DNA of 64,000 bases from Comamonas sp. lk (lineage in GTDB: Bacteria > Pseudomonadota > Gammaproteobacteria > Burkholderiales > Burkholderiaceae_C): positions 61,346 to 125,345 of the forward strand of contig CAMAQV010000002.1 in the NCBI GenBank assembly GCA_945860595.1, given 5' to 3'. The translations under genes and the position numbers were made by a program. Positions 1-9,124 of this stretch are shown one piece after another. Positions within the stretch are counted from its first letter, which is position 1. The number at the start of each line of letters is the position of its first letter. The notes below the pieces were generated by a model, which was not told where the DNA came from, did not search any database, and saw nothing but the letters and a program-made list of their open reading frames with translations.

Positions 1-1014
<1,014 letters not shown>

Positions 1015-1069
1015 TTCGGGCTTCCTTTTTCGGGTTGACGGGGTGCCGCATGGGTCTGGCTTGCGGCTC

Positions 1070-1098
1070 AATGTAGAACCATTATGAACTAGTGTCAA
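1070..1098 (-). promoter_or_regulatory. Sigma-70-like promoter of bchFN
   Basis: On the minus strand TTGACA (1098-1093) and TACATT (1075-1070) are separated by exactly 17 bases, a near-consensus housekeeping promoter. Transcription would start about 48 bases before the bchF GTG. The -35 hexamer lies inside a PpsR-type box, so PpsR binding should block polymerase. Read directly from sequence; activity is inferred. Confidence 0.65.
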
Positions 1099-1126
1099 CC
1101 TAAATTGACGTATTTTTTTTAATACA
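1093..1126. promoter_or_regulatory. Two overlapping PpsR-type operator boxes between bchF and aerR
   Basis: Two copies of the TGT-N12-ACA pattern, each with one mismatch, share two bases: TGTCAACCTAAATTGACG (1093-1110) and CGTATTTTTTTTAATACA (1109-1126). Their centres are 16 bases apart. They lie between the divergent bchF and aerR genes and could control both. PpsR/CrtJ is known to bind paired boxes cooperatively; binding here is inferred from the motif only. Confidence 0.6.
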
Positions 1127-1209
1127 AAACTAGGGTTTTCCATGATTACAAGATGGGCAAGCAACACCACACTTTTGTATCCGAAACCATGCAATCAAAG
1201 GAGTTGCGC

Positions 1210-2007
1210 ATGCTCGACGCAGCGGTCAAACGACTTCCCCGCTTTCTCCTGGATATCGCGCCTATCCAGCGCCTCATCAATGGCCCGAGCCGCCTGCGTT
1301 TGGTGGCCAAGCCGGAGGCGCCCGAACAGTTGGCACATGCGCGCGCGCTGCTGGCTCTGGGCACCAGCCAGTGGTCTGAGTTGGCGCATGCAGCCACAGA
1401 TAGCCAGGACGCGACCCTGAACCTGCTGCGCGCCTGGCGCGACCAGGGTCGCAGCTGGCCCGACATTTACCTGCGCGGGATCAGCCCCACGGCCCAGCTG
1501 ATGGGTGACTGGTGGGGCGCGGATCGCATGGACTTTGCCAGTATGTCGATGGCCATGGTGCGCCTTCAGACGGCGATGTATGCGCTGAGCCCGGAATTCA
1601 TGGCGGGCTCCCGCCCGGTTCAGGGTGCGCCCAGACGGCTTTTGTTGGCCAATGCCGCCTCGCAGCACAGCTTGGGCAGCTTGATGGTTGCTGAGTTTTT
1701 CCGGCTGGCGGGCTGGCGGGTCAAGGCGGTGCACGCGCCCAGCGCGCAGGAGCTGTCACTAGCGCTGCAGTCCGACTGGTTTGACGTGCTGGGCGTGGGT
1801 ATTTCCATGGAACAACAGGTGCCGCAGGTCCAGCAAGCCTTGTCCGGGGCCCGCCAGCGCAGCGCCAACCCGGGCATCAAAATCATGTTGGGTGGGTTCT
1901 TGATTCAGCAACGCCCCGATTTGGTGCACGTTTTGGGCGCCGATTTTTCCGCCGATGCGGCGGATGAAGCCGTGCAGTCAGCCGAACGCTGGCTTGCCAT
2001 GAATTGA
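1210..2007 (+). CDS. aerR: PpaA/AerR-family cobalamin-binding antirepressor of PpsR
   Basis: The protein belongs to the PpaA/AerR family, which in other purple bacteria binds a cobalamin and antagonises PpsR/CrtJ in response to light or oxygen. The C-terminal half looks like a B12-binding fold. The stretch NAASQHSLGSLMVAEFF contains the histidine that serves as cobalt ligand in AerR, and MLGGFLIQQRPDLV follows. The ORF track starts at 1153, but the ATG at 1210 has AAAGGAG six bases upstream, so I use it (265 residues). ppsR follows after 143 bases with its own operator. Symbol choice between ppaA and aerR is a matter of naming. Confidence 0.88.
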   Translation: MLDAAVKRLPRFLLDIAPIQRLINGPSRLRLVAKPEAPEQLAHARALLALGTSQWSELAHAATDSQDATLNLLRAWRDQGRSWPDIYLRGISPTAQLMGDWWGADRMDFASMSMAMVRLQTAMYALSPEFMAGSRPVQGAPRRLLLANAASQHSLGSLMVAEFFRLAGWRVKAVHAPSAQELSLALQSDWFDVLGVGISMEQQVPQVQQALSGARQRSANPGIKIMLGGFLIQQRPDLVHVLGADFSADAADEAVQSAERWLAMN

Positions 2008-2059
2008 CCTCTGGGCGCTATGGCCTCCGTCAATCTGTCAACATTTTGTTTTTTAGCAG

Positions 2060-2077
2060 TGTATTTTTTAGTTGACA
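2060..2077. promoter_or_regulatory. PpsR box upstream of ppsR
   Basis: TGTATTTTTTAGTTGACA is an exact TGT-N12-ACA match, about 74 bases before the ppsR ATG. It contains a TTGACA -35-like hexamer (2072-2077), but I see no convincing -10 at the expected distance. The position suggests autoregulation of ppsR. Confidence 0.65.
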
Positions 2078-2150
2078 CTACGTTTACAATAAACCTAACA
2101 ATACAACCAGTTGGTCAGCAGTGTCCAGCCCCGCTTTCTTGATCACTTAC

Positions 2151-3539
2151 ATGAAACTGCCCCCGATCGACGCTCACACGCTCGCATCCCTGATCGGAGT
2201 GACTTCGGACTTGGCTCTGGTCATCGACAAAGACGGCGTGGTGCAAGACGTCTCGGTGAAAAAAGATGATTTGGCCAGCCTGGCCTGCCACAACTGGGTC
2301 GGGCAGGCATGGATTGACACGGTCGCGGTGGACAGCCGCGGCAAAGTGCAGGACATGTTGGCTTCCGCCTCGGATGGTGCCGATTTGCGTTGGCGCCATG
2401 TGAATCACCCCTCGCCTAAGGGCGTCGATGTCCCCGTGCAATACGCATTGGTCAAGTTTGAATCGGACGGGCGGTTTTTGGCGCTGGGACGCGACATGGA
2501 GGCCTTGGCGGCACTGCAGCGCCGCCTGGTGGAAACCCAGCAGGCCATGGAGCGCGATTACCAGCGCCTGCGGCACATCGAAACCCGTTACCGCATTCTG
2601 TTTGACACCTCGATTGAGGCGGTCATGCTGGTGGAGTCGAACACGCTGCGCGTCACCGAAGTCAACCTCAGCGCCCAGGCGCTGCTCAAAGATGCCACCA
2701 AGCGTCTGGTCGGCCGCGAGGTCATGGAAGCCTTTGAGCCCTCGAGCCGCGAAGACATCCAGGCCCTGATGCGTATGGCCTACGCCACCGGCCGGGTCGA
2801 AATGCGTAAGGCGCGTTTCAGTGGCGCAGTGGCCGAGTGCACCGTCACGGCCACAGTGTTCCGCCAGGAAAGCGGGGCCCAATTCTTAGTGCGCCTCTTA
2901 CCACAGGAGTCTGCCAACGAGCAGGGCGGACAAGGGGTTGCGGCTTTGTTGTCCCAGGCCATGGAGCGTGCGCCGGACGGATTTGTGCTGACCGACCGCA
3001 GCGGCTCTATCAAGGCGGTCAATGCCGAGTTCATGTCCATCGTTGGCGCGACCGCCAGTTCGCAGTTGAACGGCCAGGCGCTGGAGCAGTGGTTTGTGCG
3101 CGGCGGCATTGACTGGGGCGTGCTCAATACCAATTTGCGCCAGCAAACGTCGGTGAAAGACTTTGCTACCAACTTGCTGGGCTTCACCGGTACGGCCGTG
3201 GCAGTGGAAATTGCCGCCCTCACCCTGCAATCGACGGAGAGCGAAGTTTTTTACGCTTTTTATGTGCGCGACGTGACCCGGCGTCAATTGCCAGAAGTAC
3301 GGGAAAGCTCGGGCATGTCGGATTCGGTGGCCCAGCTTGCCCGCCTGGTGGGTCGGCTTCCCATGAAAGACATCGTGGGCGAGACGGTGGACATGATTGA
3401 GCGCATGTGTATCAAGTCGGCCCTGGACCTGACCCACAACAACCGCGCCTCTGCGGCTGAAATGCTGGGTTTGTCGCGCCAGAGTCTGTACGTCAAGCTG
3501 CGCCGCCATGGCATGGTGTCGGAAGGCGAAGCCGAGTAG
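2151..3539 (+). CDS. ppsR: Photosynthesis gene repressor PpsR (CrtJ)
   Basis: PpsR is the redox-sensing repressor of bacteriochlorophyll, carotenoid and antenna genes; it binds TGT-N12-ACA. The protein has an N-terminal PAS-like region (about 10-110), a second PAS (about 155-250), a third (about 270-380) and a Fis-type helix-turn-helix at the C-terminus (NRASAAEMLGLSRQSLYVKL). A cysteine just ahead of the DNA-binding helices (ERMCIKSALDL, about residue 420) lies where the redox-active cysteine of CrtJ/PpsR sits. The ORF track begins at a GTG (2121). I prefer the ATG at 2151 because MKLPPIDAHTL fits the family start, but neither has a clear ribosome-binding site. Confidence 0.92.
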   Translation: MKLPPIDAHTLASLIGVTSDLALVIDKDGVVQDVSVKKDDLASLACHNWVGQAWIDTVAVDSRGKVQDMLASASDGADLRWRHVNHPSPKGVDVPVQYALVKFESDGRFLALGRDMEALAALQRRLVETQQAMERDYQRLRHIETRYRILFDTSIEAVMLVESNTLRVTEVNLSAQALLKDATKRLVGREVMEAFEPSSREDIQALMRMAYATGRVEMRKARFSGAVAECTVTATVFRQESGAQFLVRLLPQESANEQGGQGVAALLSQAMERAPDGFVLTDRSGSIKAVNAEFMSIVGATASSQLNGQALEQWFVRGGIDWGVLNTNLRQQTSVKDFATNLLGFTGTAVAVEIAALTLQSTESEVFYAFYVRDVTRRQLPEVRESSGMSDSVAQLARLVGRLPMKDIVGETVDMIERMCIKSALDLTHNNRASAAEMLGLSRQSLYVKLRRHGMVSEGEAE

Positions 3540-3597
3540 GCCCCGGCCGGAAAAGTCCGGGAAAATCGCTGGCGGCTGTAAAAAACCCGCAAATAAG

Positions 3598-3615
3598 TGT
3601 CAATCCCTATTGACA
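3598..3615. promoter_or_regulatory. PpsR box upstream of bchG
   Basis: TGTCAATCCCTATTGACA is an exact and highly palindromic TGT-N12-ACA site, 28 bases before the bchG ATG. It contains TTGACA on both strands. It probably represses the bchG-bchP-tspO unit. The -10 on the plus strand is weak (AAAACT-like), so the promoter itself is uncertain. Confidence 0.7.
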
Positions 3616-3643
3616 TTCCAAAGTGTCATGCAAAACTGCTTGC

Positions 3644-4543
3644 ATGGATTACCCCAAATTGTCCACTGTCGCGGAGTTGCTCAAGCCGATCACCTGGTTC
3701 CCTCCGGTATGGGCATTCGCCTGCGGAGCGGTGTCCTCCGGGCGGTCGCTGAGCGACAACTGGACGCTGGTACTCGCCGGTTTGATTTTGACTGGGCCGC
3801 TGGTCTGCGCCAGCAGCCAGGCGGTGAATGATTGGTTTGACCGGCACGTAGACGCCATCAACGAGCCGCAGCGTCCCATTCCCTCGGGGCGTATGCCGGG
3901 GCGTTGGGGTCTGTACATCGCGGTGCTATGGACCGTGCTGTCGCTCTTGTGGGCGCAGGCTTTGGGGCCTTGGGGCTTGTACGCCTGCGGTCTGGCCTTG
4001 CTCTTGTCCTGGGCCTACAGCGCGCCACCTTTGCGCTTGAAAAACGACGGTTGGCTGGGTAACGCGGCCTGCGCCTTGAGCTACGAGGGCCTGGCCTGGA
4101 TCACCGGCGCGGCTGTCATGGTGGGCGGCATGATGCCCGCCTCGCCGATTGTGGTGCTGGCCTTGCTGTACAGCCTGGGTGCCCACGGCATCATGACGCT
4201 CAATGATTTCAAAGCGGTGCAAGGCGATTCGCAAATGGGTGTGCGGTCGCTGCCAGTGCAACTGGGCGTGGTCGGCGCTGCCAAGGCCGCATGCCTGGTC
4301 ATGCTGGTGCCGCAAGTGTGGGTGGCCTTGTTGCTGTTGCACTGGGGCGCGCCTTCGCATGCGCTCGCAGTGCTGCTGCTGATGCTGGCGCAGCTGCCTT
4401 TGATGCTTCGATTTATCCAATCTCCGGTTGAAAAAGCGCTGTCGGTCAGTGCTTTTGGTGTCCCGCTCTTCGTGGCCGGGATGATGGTCAGCGCCTGGGC
4501 CTTGCGCCTGGGCTATGGGATGCCACAAGGGCTTGCAGCATGA
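3644..4543 (+). CDS. bchG: Bacteriochlorophyll synthase (geranylgeranyl transferase)
   Basis: BchG esterifies bacteriochlorophyllide a with geranylgeranyl (or phytyl) diphosphate, the penultimate step of the pathway, in the membrane. This is a UbiA-type prenyltransferase with about eight to nine membrane helices. The first Asp-rich motif is NDWFDRHVDAINEPQRP and the second is NDFKAVQGDSQMG. The ORF track starts at a GTG (3623). The ATG at 3644 gives MDYPKLSTVAELLKPITWF, which matches the family N-terminus (299 residues). bchP follows after 82 bases. Confidence 0.94.
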   Translation: MDYPKLSTVAELLKPITWFPPVWAFACGAVSSGRSLSDNWTLVLAGLILTGPLVCASSQAVNDWFDRHVDAINEPQRPIPSGRMPGRWGLYIAVLWTVLSLLWAQALGPWGLYACGLALLLSWAYSAPPLRLKNDGWLGNAACALSYEGLAWITGAAVMVGGMMPASPIVVLALLYSLGAHGIMTLNDFKAVQGDSQMGVRSLPVQLGVVGAAKAACLVMLVPQVWVALLLLHWGAPSHALAVLLLMLAQLPLMLRFIQSPVEKALSVSAFGVPLFVAGMMVSAWALRLGYGMPQGLAA

Positions 4544-4625
4544 ACCGCGCGCCAGCCCTGCGCCGCCCTTTTTGTGTTCTTTGTGCCTGTATTCACCCCC
4601 CTCACCTTTGGCAAGGAGCCACACT

Positions 4626-5819
4626 ATGCAAACCCAAGAATATGATGTCGTAGTCGTCGGCGGCGGACCCGCTGGCGCAACCGCTGCCGATGACCTGGCG
4701 CAAGAAGGCCGCACCGTGTTGCTGCTGGACCGCCAGGGCCGCACGAAACCCTGCGGCGGCGCGATCCCGCCGCGCCTGATCAAAGACTTCCAGATCCCTG
4801 ACCACCTGCTGGTGGCCAAGGCGCGTTGCGCGCGCATGATTTCGCCCAAGGACAAAAAAGTCGATATCCCGATTGAAAACGGCTTTGTCGGCATGGTCAA
4901 CCGCGACGAGTTTGACGAATGGCTGCGCGCGCGGGCGCAGGCCAATGGCGCGCAGCGCGTGCGGGCTGTGTTTGACAAGATCACCGAAGACGCCGACGGC
5001 GTGGCCCGTGTGCACTACACGCCCGCCGGTAAAAACGAAGACCATGCACCGGTCAGCGTGCGTGCCCGCTATGTGATTGGTGCGGACGGTGCCAAGTCCG
5101 AGGTGGCGCGCCAGACCATCGAGGGCTACGAGAAAACCAAGTACGTGTTCGCGTACCACGAGATCGTCAAGGCTCCGCAAGGCGACGCCAGCCACGACCC
5201 GAACCGCTGCGACGTCTACTACAACGGTTTGCTCTCGCCTGATTTTTACGGCTGGGTTTTCCCCCACGGCGACACCATGAGCATCGGCACCGGCAGCGCC
5301 GACAAGGGCTATTCCCTGCGTTCCGCCGTGGGCCGCCTGCGTGAATTGGGTGGTCTGGCGCACCTCGAGACCCTGCGCCGCGAGGGTGCGCCGATCCCGC
5401 TCAAGCCGCTGCCGCGCTGGGAAAACGGCCGTAATGTGGTGCTTGCAGGTGACGCCGCTGGTGTGGTGGCCCCGGCATCGGGTGAAGGCATTTACTACGC
5501 CATGTTCGGTGGCCGTGTTGCCGCGCACGCGGTGAACCAGGCCATCATCCACAACAACCCGGCCATGTTGAAACAAGCCCGTAAGCAGTTCATGCGCTTG
5601 CATGGCAAAGTCTTTTGGGTGCTGGGTATATTGCAGTACTTCTGGTACCAGAATGACAAGCGGCGCGAGCGCTTCGTCAAAATCTGCGAAGACAAAGATG
5701 TGCAGCAACTGACCTTCGAGTCCTACATGAACAAAGAGCTGGTGCGCAAGAAACCCATGGCCCACGTGCGCATCTTCTTCAAAGACCTGGCGCATCTGTT
5801 CGGGATGGCCCGGGCTTGA
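4626..5819 (+). CDS. bchP: Geranylgeranyl reductase of bacteriochlorophyll synthesis
   Basis: BchP reduces the geranylgeranyl tail of bacteriochlorophyll (or its diphosphate) to phytyl in three steps with NADPH. The FAD-binding Rossmann motif VVVVGGGPAGATAADDL is at the N-terminus, RTKPCGGAIPPR is the typical second block, and AGDAAGVVAPASGEGI is the C-terminal flavin contact. The ORF track adds 37 residues upstream that do not look like protein. The ATG at 4626 is preceded by AAGGAG and gives the normal 397 residues. The tspO start overlaps the bchP stop. Confidence 0.95.
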   Translation: MQTQEYDVVVVGGGPAGATAADDLAQEGRTVLLLDRQGRTKPCGGAIPPRLIKDFQIPDHLLVAKARCARMISPKDKKVDIPIENGFVGMVNRDEFDEWLRARAQANGAQRVRAVFDKITEDADGVARVHYTPAGKNEDHAPVSVRARYVIGADGAKSEVARQTIEGYEKTKYVFAYHEIVKAPQGDASHDPNRCDVYYNGLLSPDFYGWVFPHGDTMSIGTGSADKGYSLRSAVGRLRELGGLAHLETLRREGAPIPLKPLPRWENGRNVVLAGDAAGVVAPASGEGIYYAMFGGRVAAHAVNQAIIHNNPAMLKQARKQFMRLHGKVFWVLGILQYFWYQNDKRRERFVKICEDKDVQQLTFESYMNKELVRKKPMAHVRIFFKDLAHLFGMARA

Positions 5820-6313
5820 TTTTTAAGGGGCCACGCCCGCCGCTGTGGCCCGGCCTGCCGCTGGCGTTCGCGCTCAGTTTGGGCGTCGCTGCGGTGGGCG
5901 GTTCGCTGACCGATATAGGGCCCTGGTACCTGGCCTTGCGCCAACCCGACTGGAAGCCGCCGGATATCGCCTTTGGCCCGATTTGGACCACGATTTTCAC
6001 GCTCTGCGCAGTCAGCGGCTGGCTCGCCTGGTATGCCGCAGTGAGCCGCTCGGAGCGCCGCGCCATAGTCAGCGTCTTTGCCTGTAATGCCGTGTGCAAC
6101 GTGCTGTGGAGTTACCTGTATTTCACCGTGCAGCGGCCCGACTGGGCTTTGCTGGAATGGATGGCTTTATGGCTGTCGGTGCTGGCCGTGGTGCGGGTCT
6201 TGCGCCGTATCGAGCCGGCGGCGGGCTGGATGAATCTGCCCTACCTCGTGTGGGTCAGCGCGGCCGGTCTTTTGAATCTGACCACGGTGCAGCTCAACGG
6301 CCCGTTTGGCTGA
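5816..6313 (+). CDS. tspO: TspO/MBR-family tryptophan-rich sensory protein
   Basis: TspO is a five-helix membrane protein that binds porphyrins. In Rhodobacter it lowers expression of photosynthesis genes in response to oxygen. Here WYLALRQPDWKPP, FGPIWTTIF and WSYLYFTVQRPDWAL are characteristic. The start is probably the TTG that overlaps the bchP stop (TTGA), indicating translational coupling and expression in the bchG-bchP operon. Length is 165 residues, normal for the family. The 3' end overlaps the convergent bchO by 20 bases. Confidence 0.92.
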   Translation: MIFKGPRPPLWPGLPLAFALSLGVAAVGGSLTDIGPWYLALRQPDWKPPDIAFGPIWTTIFTLCAVSGWLAWYAAVSRSERRAIVSVFACNAVCNVLWSYLYFTVQRPDWALLEWMALWLSVLAVVRVLRRIEPAAGWMNLPYLVWVSAAGLLNLTTVQLNGPFG

Positions 6314-7208
6314 GCGATTCGAGCGCCCAGCTGCGGATGTAGTCGGCTACCAAAGCGGGTGCTTCTTCGTGCGCCAGATGGCCCAACTCGGGCACGGTGA
6401 TGCCGCGCGCGTGCGCCAGCACCGCGTAGGTGCGCCCGGACCAGCTGGTCGGAACGGTGGTGTCGCGACCGCCCAGATGCAGAAAAACCGGGCCGCGCAG
6501 CTCCGGCATACGCCGCCCCAGCGCGCCCATGTCCCATGCCGCCATCATGGCCAACACACCGCGTACATGCGCCGGTTGTCGAATCAGTCGCGCGTAATAG
6601 TCCACGCCCTGCGCGTTGAGCCGCGAACCGGTTTCGTCCACCAGCTTTTTGACCACCCCCGGGCGCTTTCCGTGGCGTGCAATCCACAGCGCAGACAGTG
6701 GATTGAGGGCCAGCACCTTGGCCGCTGCCGGGAACATCCAGCTGGCCATGCCGGGTATGGGCAGCCAGGCCGGATTCAGCCCGATCAGCGTGGGGCTGCG
6801 CGCTACCGTGTGGTTGTGGCGGTCCAGCACCCATTGCGCGGCCACCGCGCCCCCTGCGGAGTGGCCGACGACCACCTGGGGCTGCAGCCCCAGTGCGCGC
6901 AGCAAATCGTCCAAGGCGTCCGCCATCTCGCGCAGGCCTGGCCGCCAGCTGGGGGCGATGTGGCTGAGCGCGTGGCCTGGCAGGTCCGGGCAGACCACGG
7001 TGAAATCCGCGCTCAGTGTGGGCAACAAATCCCGCCAGGTATGGGTGGACGCGCCCGCACCGTGCAGCAGCAGCAGCACCGGCCCGCTGCCCGCAATCTG
7101 CACATGCCAGCGCACGCCCGGCGTTTGCACAAAGCGGCTGCAGTCCATATGCGGCCAGTCCGGGCCCAGATCAGCAGCTTGCAGCGGCGGGTACAGCCCA
7201 TCTAGCAC
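6294..7208 (-). CDS. bchO: Magnesium chelatase accessory protein, alpha/beta hydrolase family
   Basis: BchO is an alpha/beta-hydrolase-fold protein regularly found with bchI and bchD and thought to assist magnesium chelatase; its exact reaction is not established. The oxyanion-hole motif LLLLHGAGAS and the nucleophile elbow VVGHSAGGAVA (Ser) are present, and a late histidine occurs in ELGHLAHEEAP. The GTG at 7208 lies six bases after the bchD stop. The N-terminus GPDWPHMDCSRFV before WHVQ supports this start over the ATG at 7148. It is last in the bchC-NnrU-bchI-bchD-bchO operon. Confidence 0.92.
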   Translation of the reverse strand: MLDGLYPPLQAADLGPDWPHMDCSRFVQTPGVRWHVQIAGSGPVLLLLHGAGASTHTWRDLLPTLSADFTVVCPDLPGHALSHIAPSWRPGLREMADALDDLLRALGLQPQVVVGHSAGGAVAAQWVLDRHNHTVARSPTLIGLNPAWLPIPGMASWMFPAAAKVLALNPLSALWIARHGKRPGVVKKLVDETGSRLNAQGVDYYARLIRQPAHVRGVLAMMAAWDMGALGRRMPELRGPVFLHLGGRDTTVPTSWSGRTYAVLAHARGITVPELGHLAHEEAPALVADYIRSWALESLSQTGR

Positions 7209-7214
7209 CGTAGT

Positions 7215-9086
7215 TCAGCTCCGCAGGGTTTGCATGGCGGCAGCCATGCGTTGCGCCTGCACATAGGGCATAGGAAGGTACTGCGCGCCCATGGTGCGCG
7301 CCAGCGCCTGGGCCAGTGGTTCGGGTTTGGGCGCGGTATCAATCCACAGCGCCGCCCAGGGGCTCAGGGCCCAGCGTTGTGCCAGGGCCAGGGCGTCGGC
7401 ACCGGCCTGTGCGCGTCCACCCAGACCGGCCAAATCGATGTTGGCGCGCCCATCGCTGAGGACCACCAGGCTGGGCGTCATGCCCGCACGCTGCACCTGC
7501 ATGGCCTGCTCAAGACCGCGCTGCAGCGCCAGGGCCAGCGGTGTGCCGCCGCCGCCGGGTAAGCCCGCCAGTGCACGCTTGGCTCGCACCAGCGAGCGCG
7601 TGGGCGGCAGCAAAACCTCGGCCTTGGCGCCGCGAAAAGCCAGCACGCAGACACTGTCGCGCCGCGCGTAGGATTGTTGCAGGAGGATTTCCACCGCGCC
7701 CTTGGCCTCGGCCAGCCGCTCCAGCGCCGCCGAGCCCGAGGCGTCGATGGCGAATATCAGGCAGGAGGGGCTGCGCTGTTCAAAGCGTTGGATATGGAAG
7801 TCCTCGGGCCACAGGCTGATGCGATTGCGCGCAACGGCGGGGGAGCTAGCCGGCGTGCGGCGCAGTTTTTGTTTGGGCGCTGCCGCGCGCAGCGTGGCCA
7901 GCAGGTGCAGGCGCGCCCCGGCGTGGGGTTTGCCCGCGCGCGGGCTCAAGGGGCGGCCGCGCATCTTGTGTTTTTGTGCCTGTCCGCTGCTGCCGCTTTG
8001 GGCCGCGCGCACGCCTTTCAATGCGTTCTGGCGCTGCAGCAGCATGCGGTCCAGCAGGTGCGGCGGCAGGGCGGCTACGGCGGCGGCAATCAGCATCTCG
8101 GCGAGTTCCTGGTCGGACGGCATCTCAGGCTGCTCGGACTCGCCCTGTTCATCGGGTGGCGGTGGCGCAGGGGTGTCATCGTCCTGCGGCTCCTCCTGCG
8201 CAGGTGGCTCCTGGGGTGGTGGCGGTTCACTGTCGGTTGATTCGGGCGGCGGTTCCTGGGGTGCTGGTACGACGGTTGCGCGCGGGGCCAGCACCCAGCG
8301 TGCGGCCAACGCCAGGTCTTCCTGCGCCACGGCCTCGCGCTGGTTCAGCGCCGCATGTACGCGTGCCACCTGTACTGCCAGCAAAGGCGCGCGCAAACTG
8401 TCAATGCCCAGTGCCAGCGCGGCCTGGCACAGCGCGCCCACGTCCTGGTCCTGGACGCCGACTTTTTTCAGGTCGGATTGGGTGCGGGCCAGCTCCTCGG
8501 GGCTGAGCAGTTCCAGGGTGTTTAGGCTATCGAAGCGGCTGACTGTGTCCAGGCTGATCCAGACCCCCAGGCGCTCGGAAAGGGCCGGGGCCAGGCCTGG
8601 CTCGTCTTCGCCTGATTCGTCCAATGCCACGATGCCAAAGCGGCAGTCCTGCTCGCCCTGCCTGTGGCGGATGCGGCCACGCTCCAGCGTGTAGAGCATT
8701 TGCGCCGCTGTGCCCACGCTCAGGCGTTCGGCCATGGCCAGCGCGACGATGCCGCCGTGGGCCGTGGCCAGCACGCCGTCTTGCCACTGGAGTGCGCCAG
8801 TTTGCAGCGTATGGGTGAGATCGGTGCCGCCCAGCAGGCGTTCGGAGTCGATGTGGTGGGGTACTTTGACCAGTGGGCGTGGTCCTAAAGCGCGGGCCAA
8901 TTGCGCCAGCCAGGCTTCGCGCACCGGCCCATGCCCGGCGCGCAGCCAGACGCCGCCAAAACCGACCGGATCCACCTGTAGCGCCAGCAGCAGCAGCTGT
9001 GCGTCGCTCCAAATGGCCGATGGCGGCGCGTCCTGCTGCGCGTCACCGGCTGCGGGCGGGGTGAGAGTGCCGAGGTCCTGTGTCAT
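7215..9086 (-). CDS. bchD: Magnesium chelatase subunit D
   Basis: BchD, with BchI and BchH, inserts Mg2+ into protoporphyrin IX. It has an N-terminal AAA+ domain lacking a proper Walker A (about 1-280), a long Pro/Glu-rich acidic linker (about 285-340, PPPQEPPAQEEPQDDD), and a C-terminal von Willebrand A domain. The VWA metal site is AIDASGSAALERL with GGGGTPLALAL further on. The ATG at 9086 is two codons inside the track's GTG start. It follows bchI by 38 bases in the same operon. Length of 623 residues is within the family range. Confidence 0.94.
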   Translation of the reverse strand: MTQDLGTLTPPAAGDAQQDAPPSAIWSDAQLLLLALQVDPVGFGGVWLRAGHGPVREAWLAQLARALGPRPLVKVPHHIDSERLLGGTDLTHTLQTGALQWQDGVLATAHGGIVALAMAERLSVGTAAQMLYTLERGRIRHRQGEQDCRFGIVALDESGEDEPGLAPALSERLGVWISLDTVSRFDSLNTLELLSPEELARTQSDLKKVGVQDQDVGALCQAALALGIDSLRAPLLAVQVARVHAALNQREAVAQEDLALAARWVLAPRATVVPAPQEPPPESTDSEPPPPQEPPAQEEPQDDDTPAPPPPDEQGESEQPEMPSDQELAEMLIAAAVAALPPHLLDRMLLQRQNALKGVRAAQSGSSGQAQKHKMRGRPLSPRAGKPHAGARLHLLATLRAAAPKQKLRRTPASSPAVARNRISLWPEDFHIQRFEQRSPSCLIFAIDASGSAALERLAEAKGAVEILLQQSYARRDSVCVLAFRGAKAEVLLPPTRSLVRAKRALAGLPGGGGTPLALALQRGLEQAMQVQRAGMTPSLVVLSDGRANIDLAGLGGRAQAGADALALAQRWALSPWAALWIDTAPKPEPLAQALARTMGAQYLPMPYVQAQRMAAAMQTLRS

Positions 9087-9124
9087 GCGCACCAGATGCC
9101 GGGTATGCCGGAAACAGGCCGGAT

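Noticed and set aside
3926-4984. 352-codon minus-strand ORF opposite bchG and bchP
   Set aside because: Both genes on the plus strand have strong motifs; the antisense translation has none.
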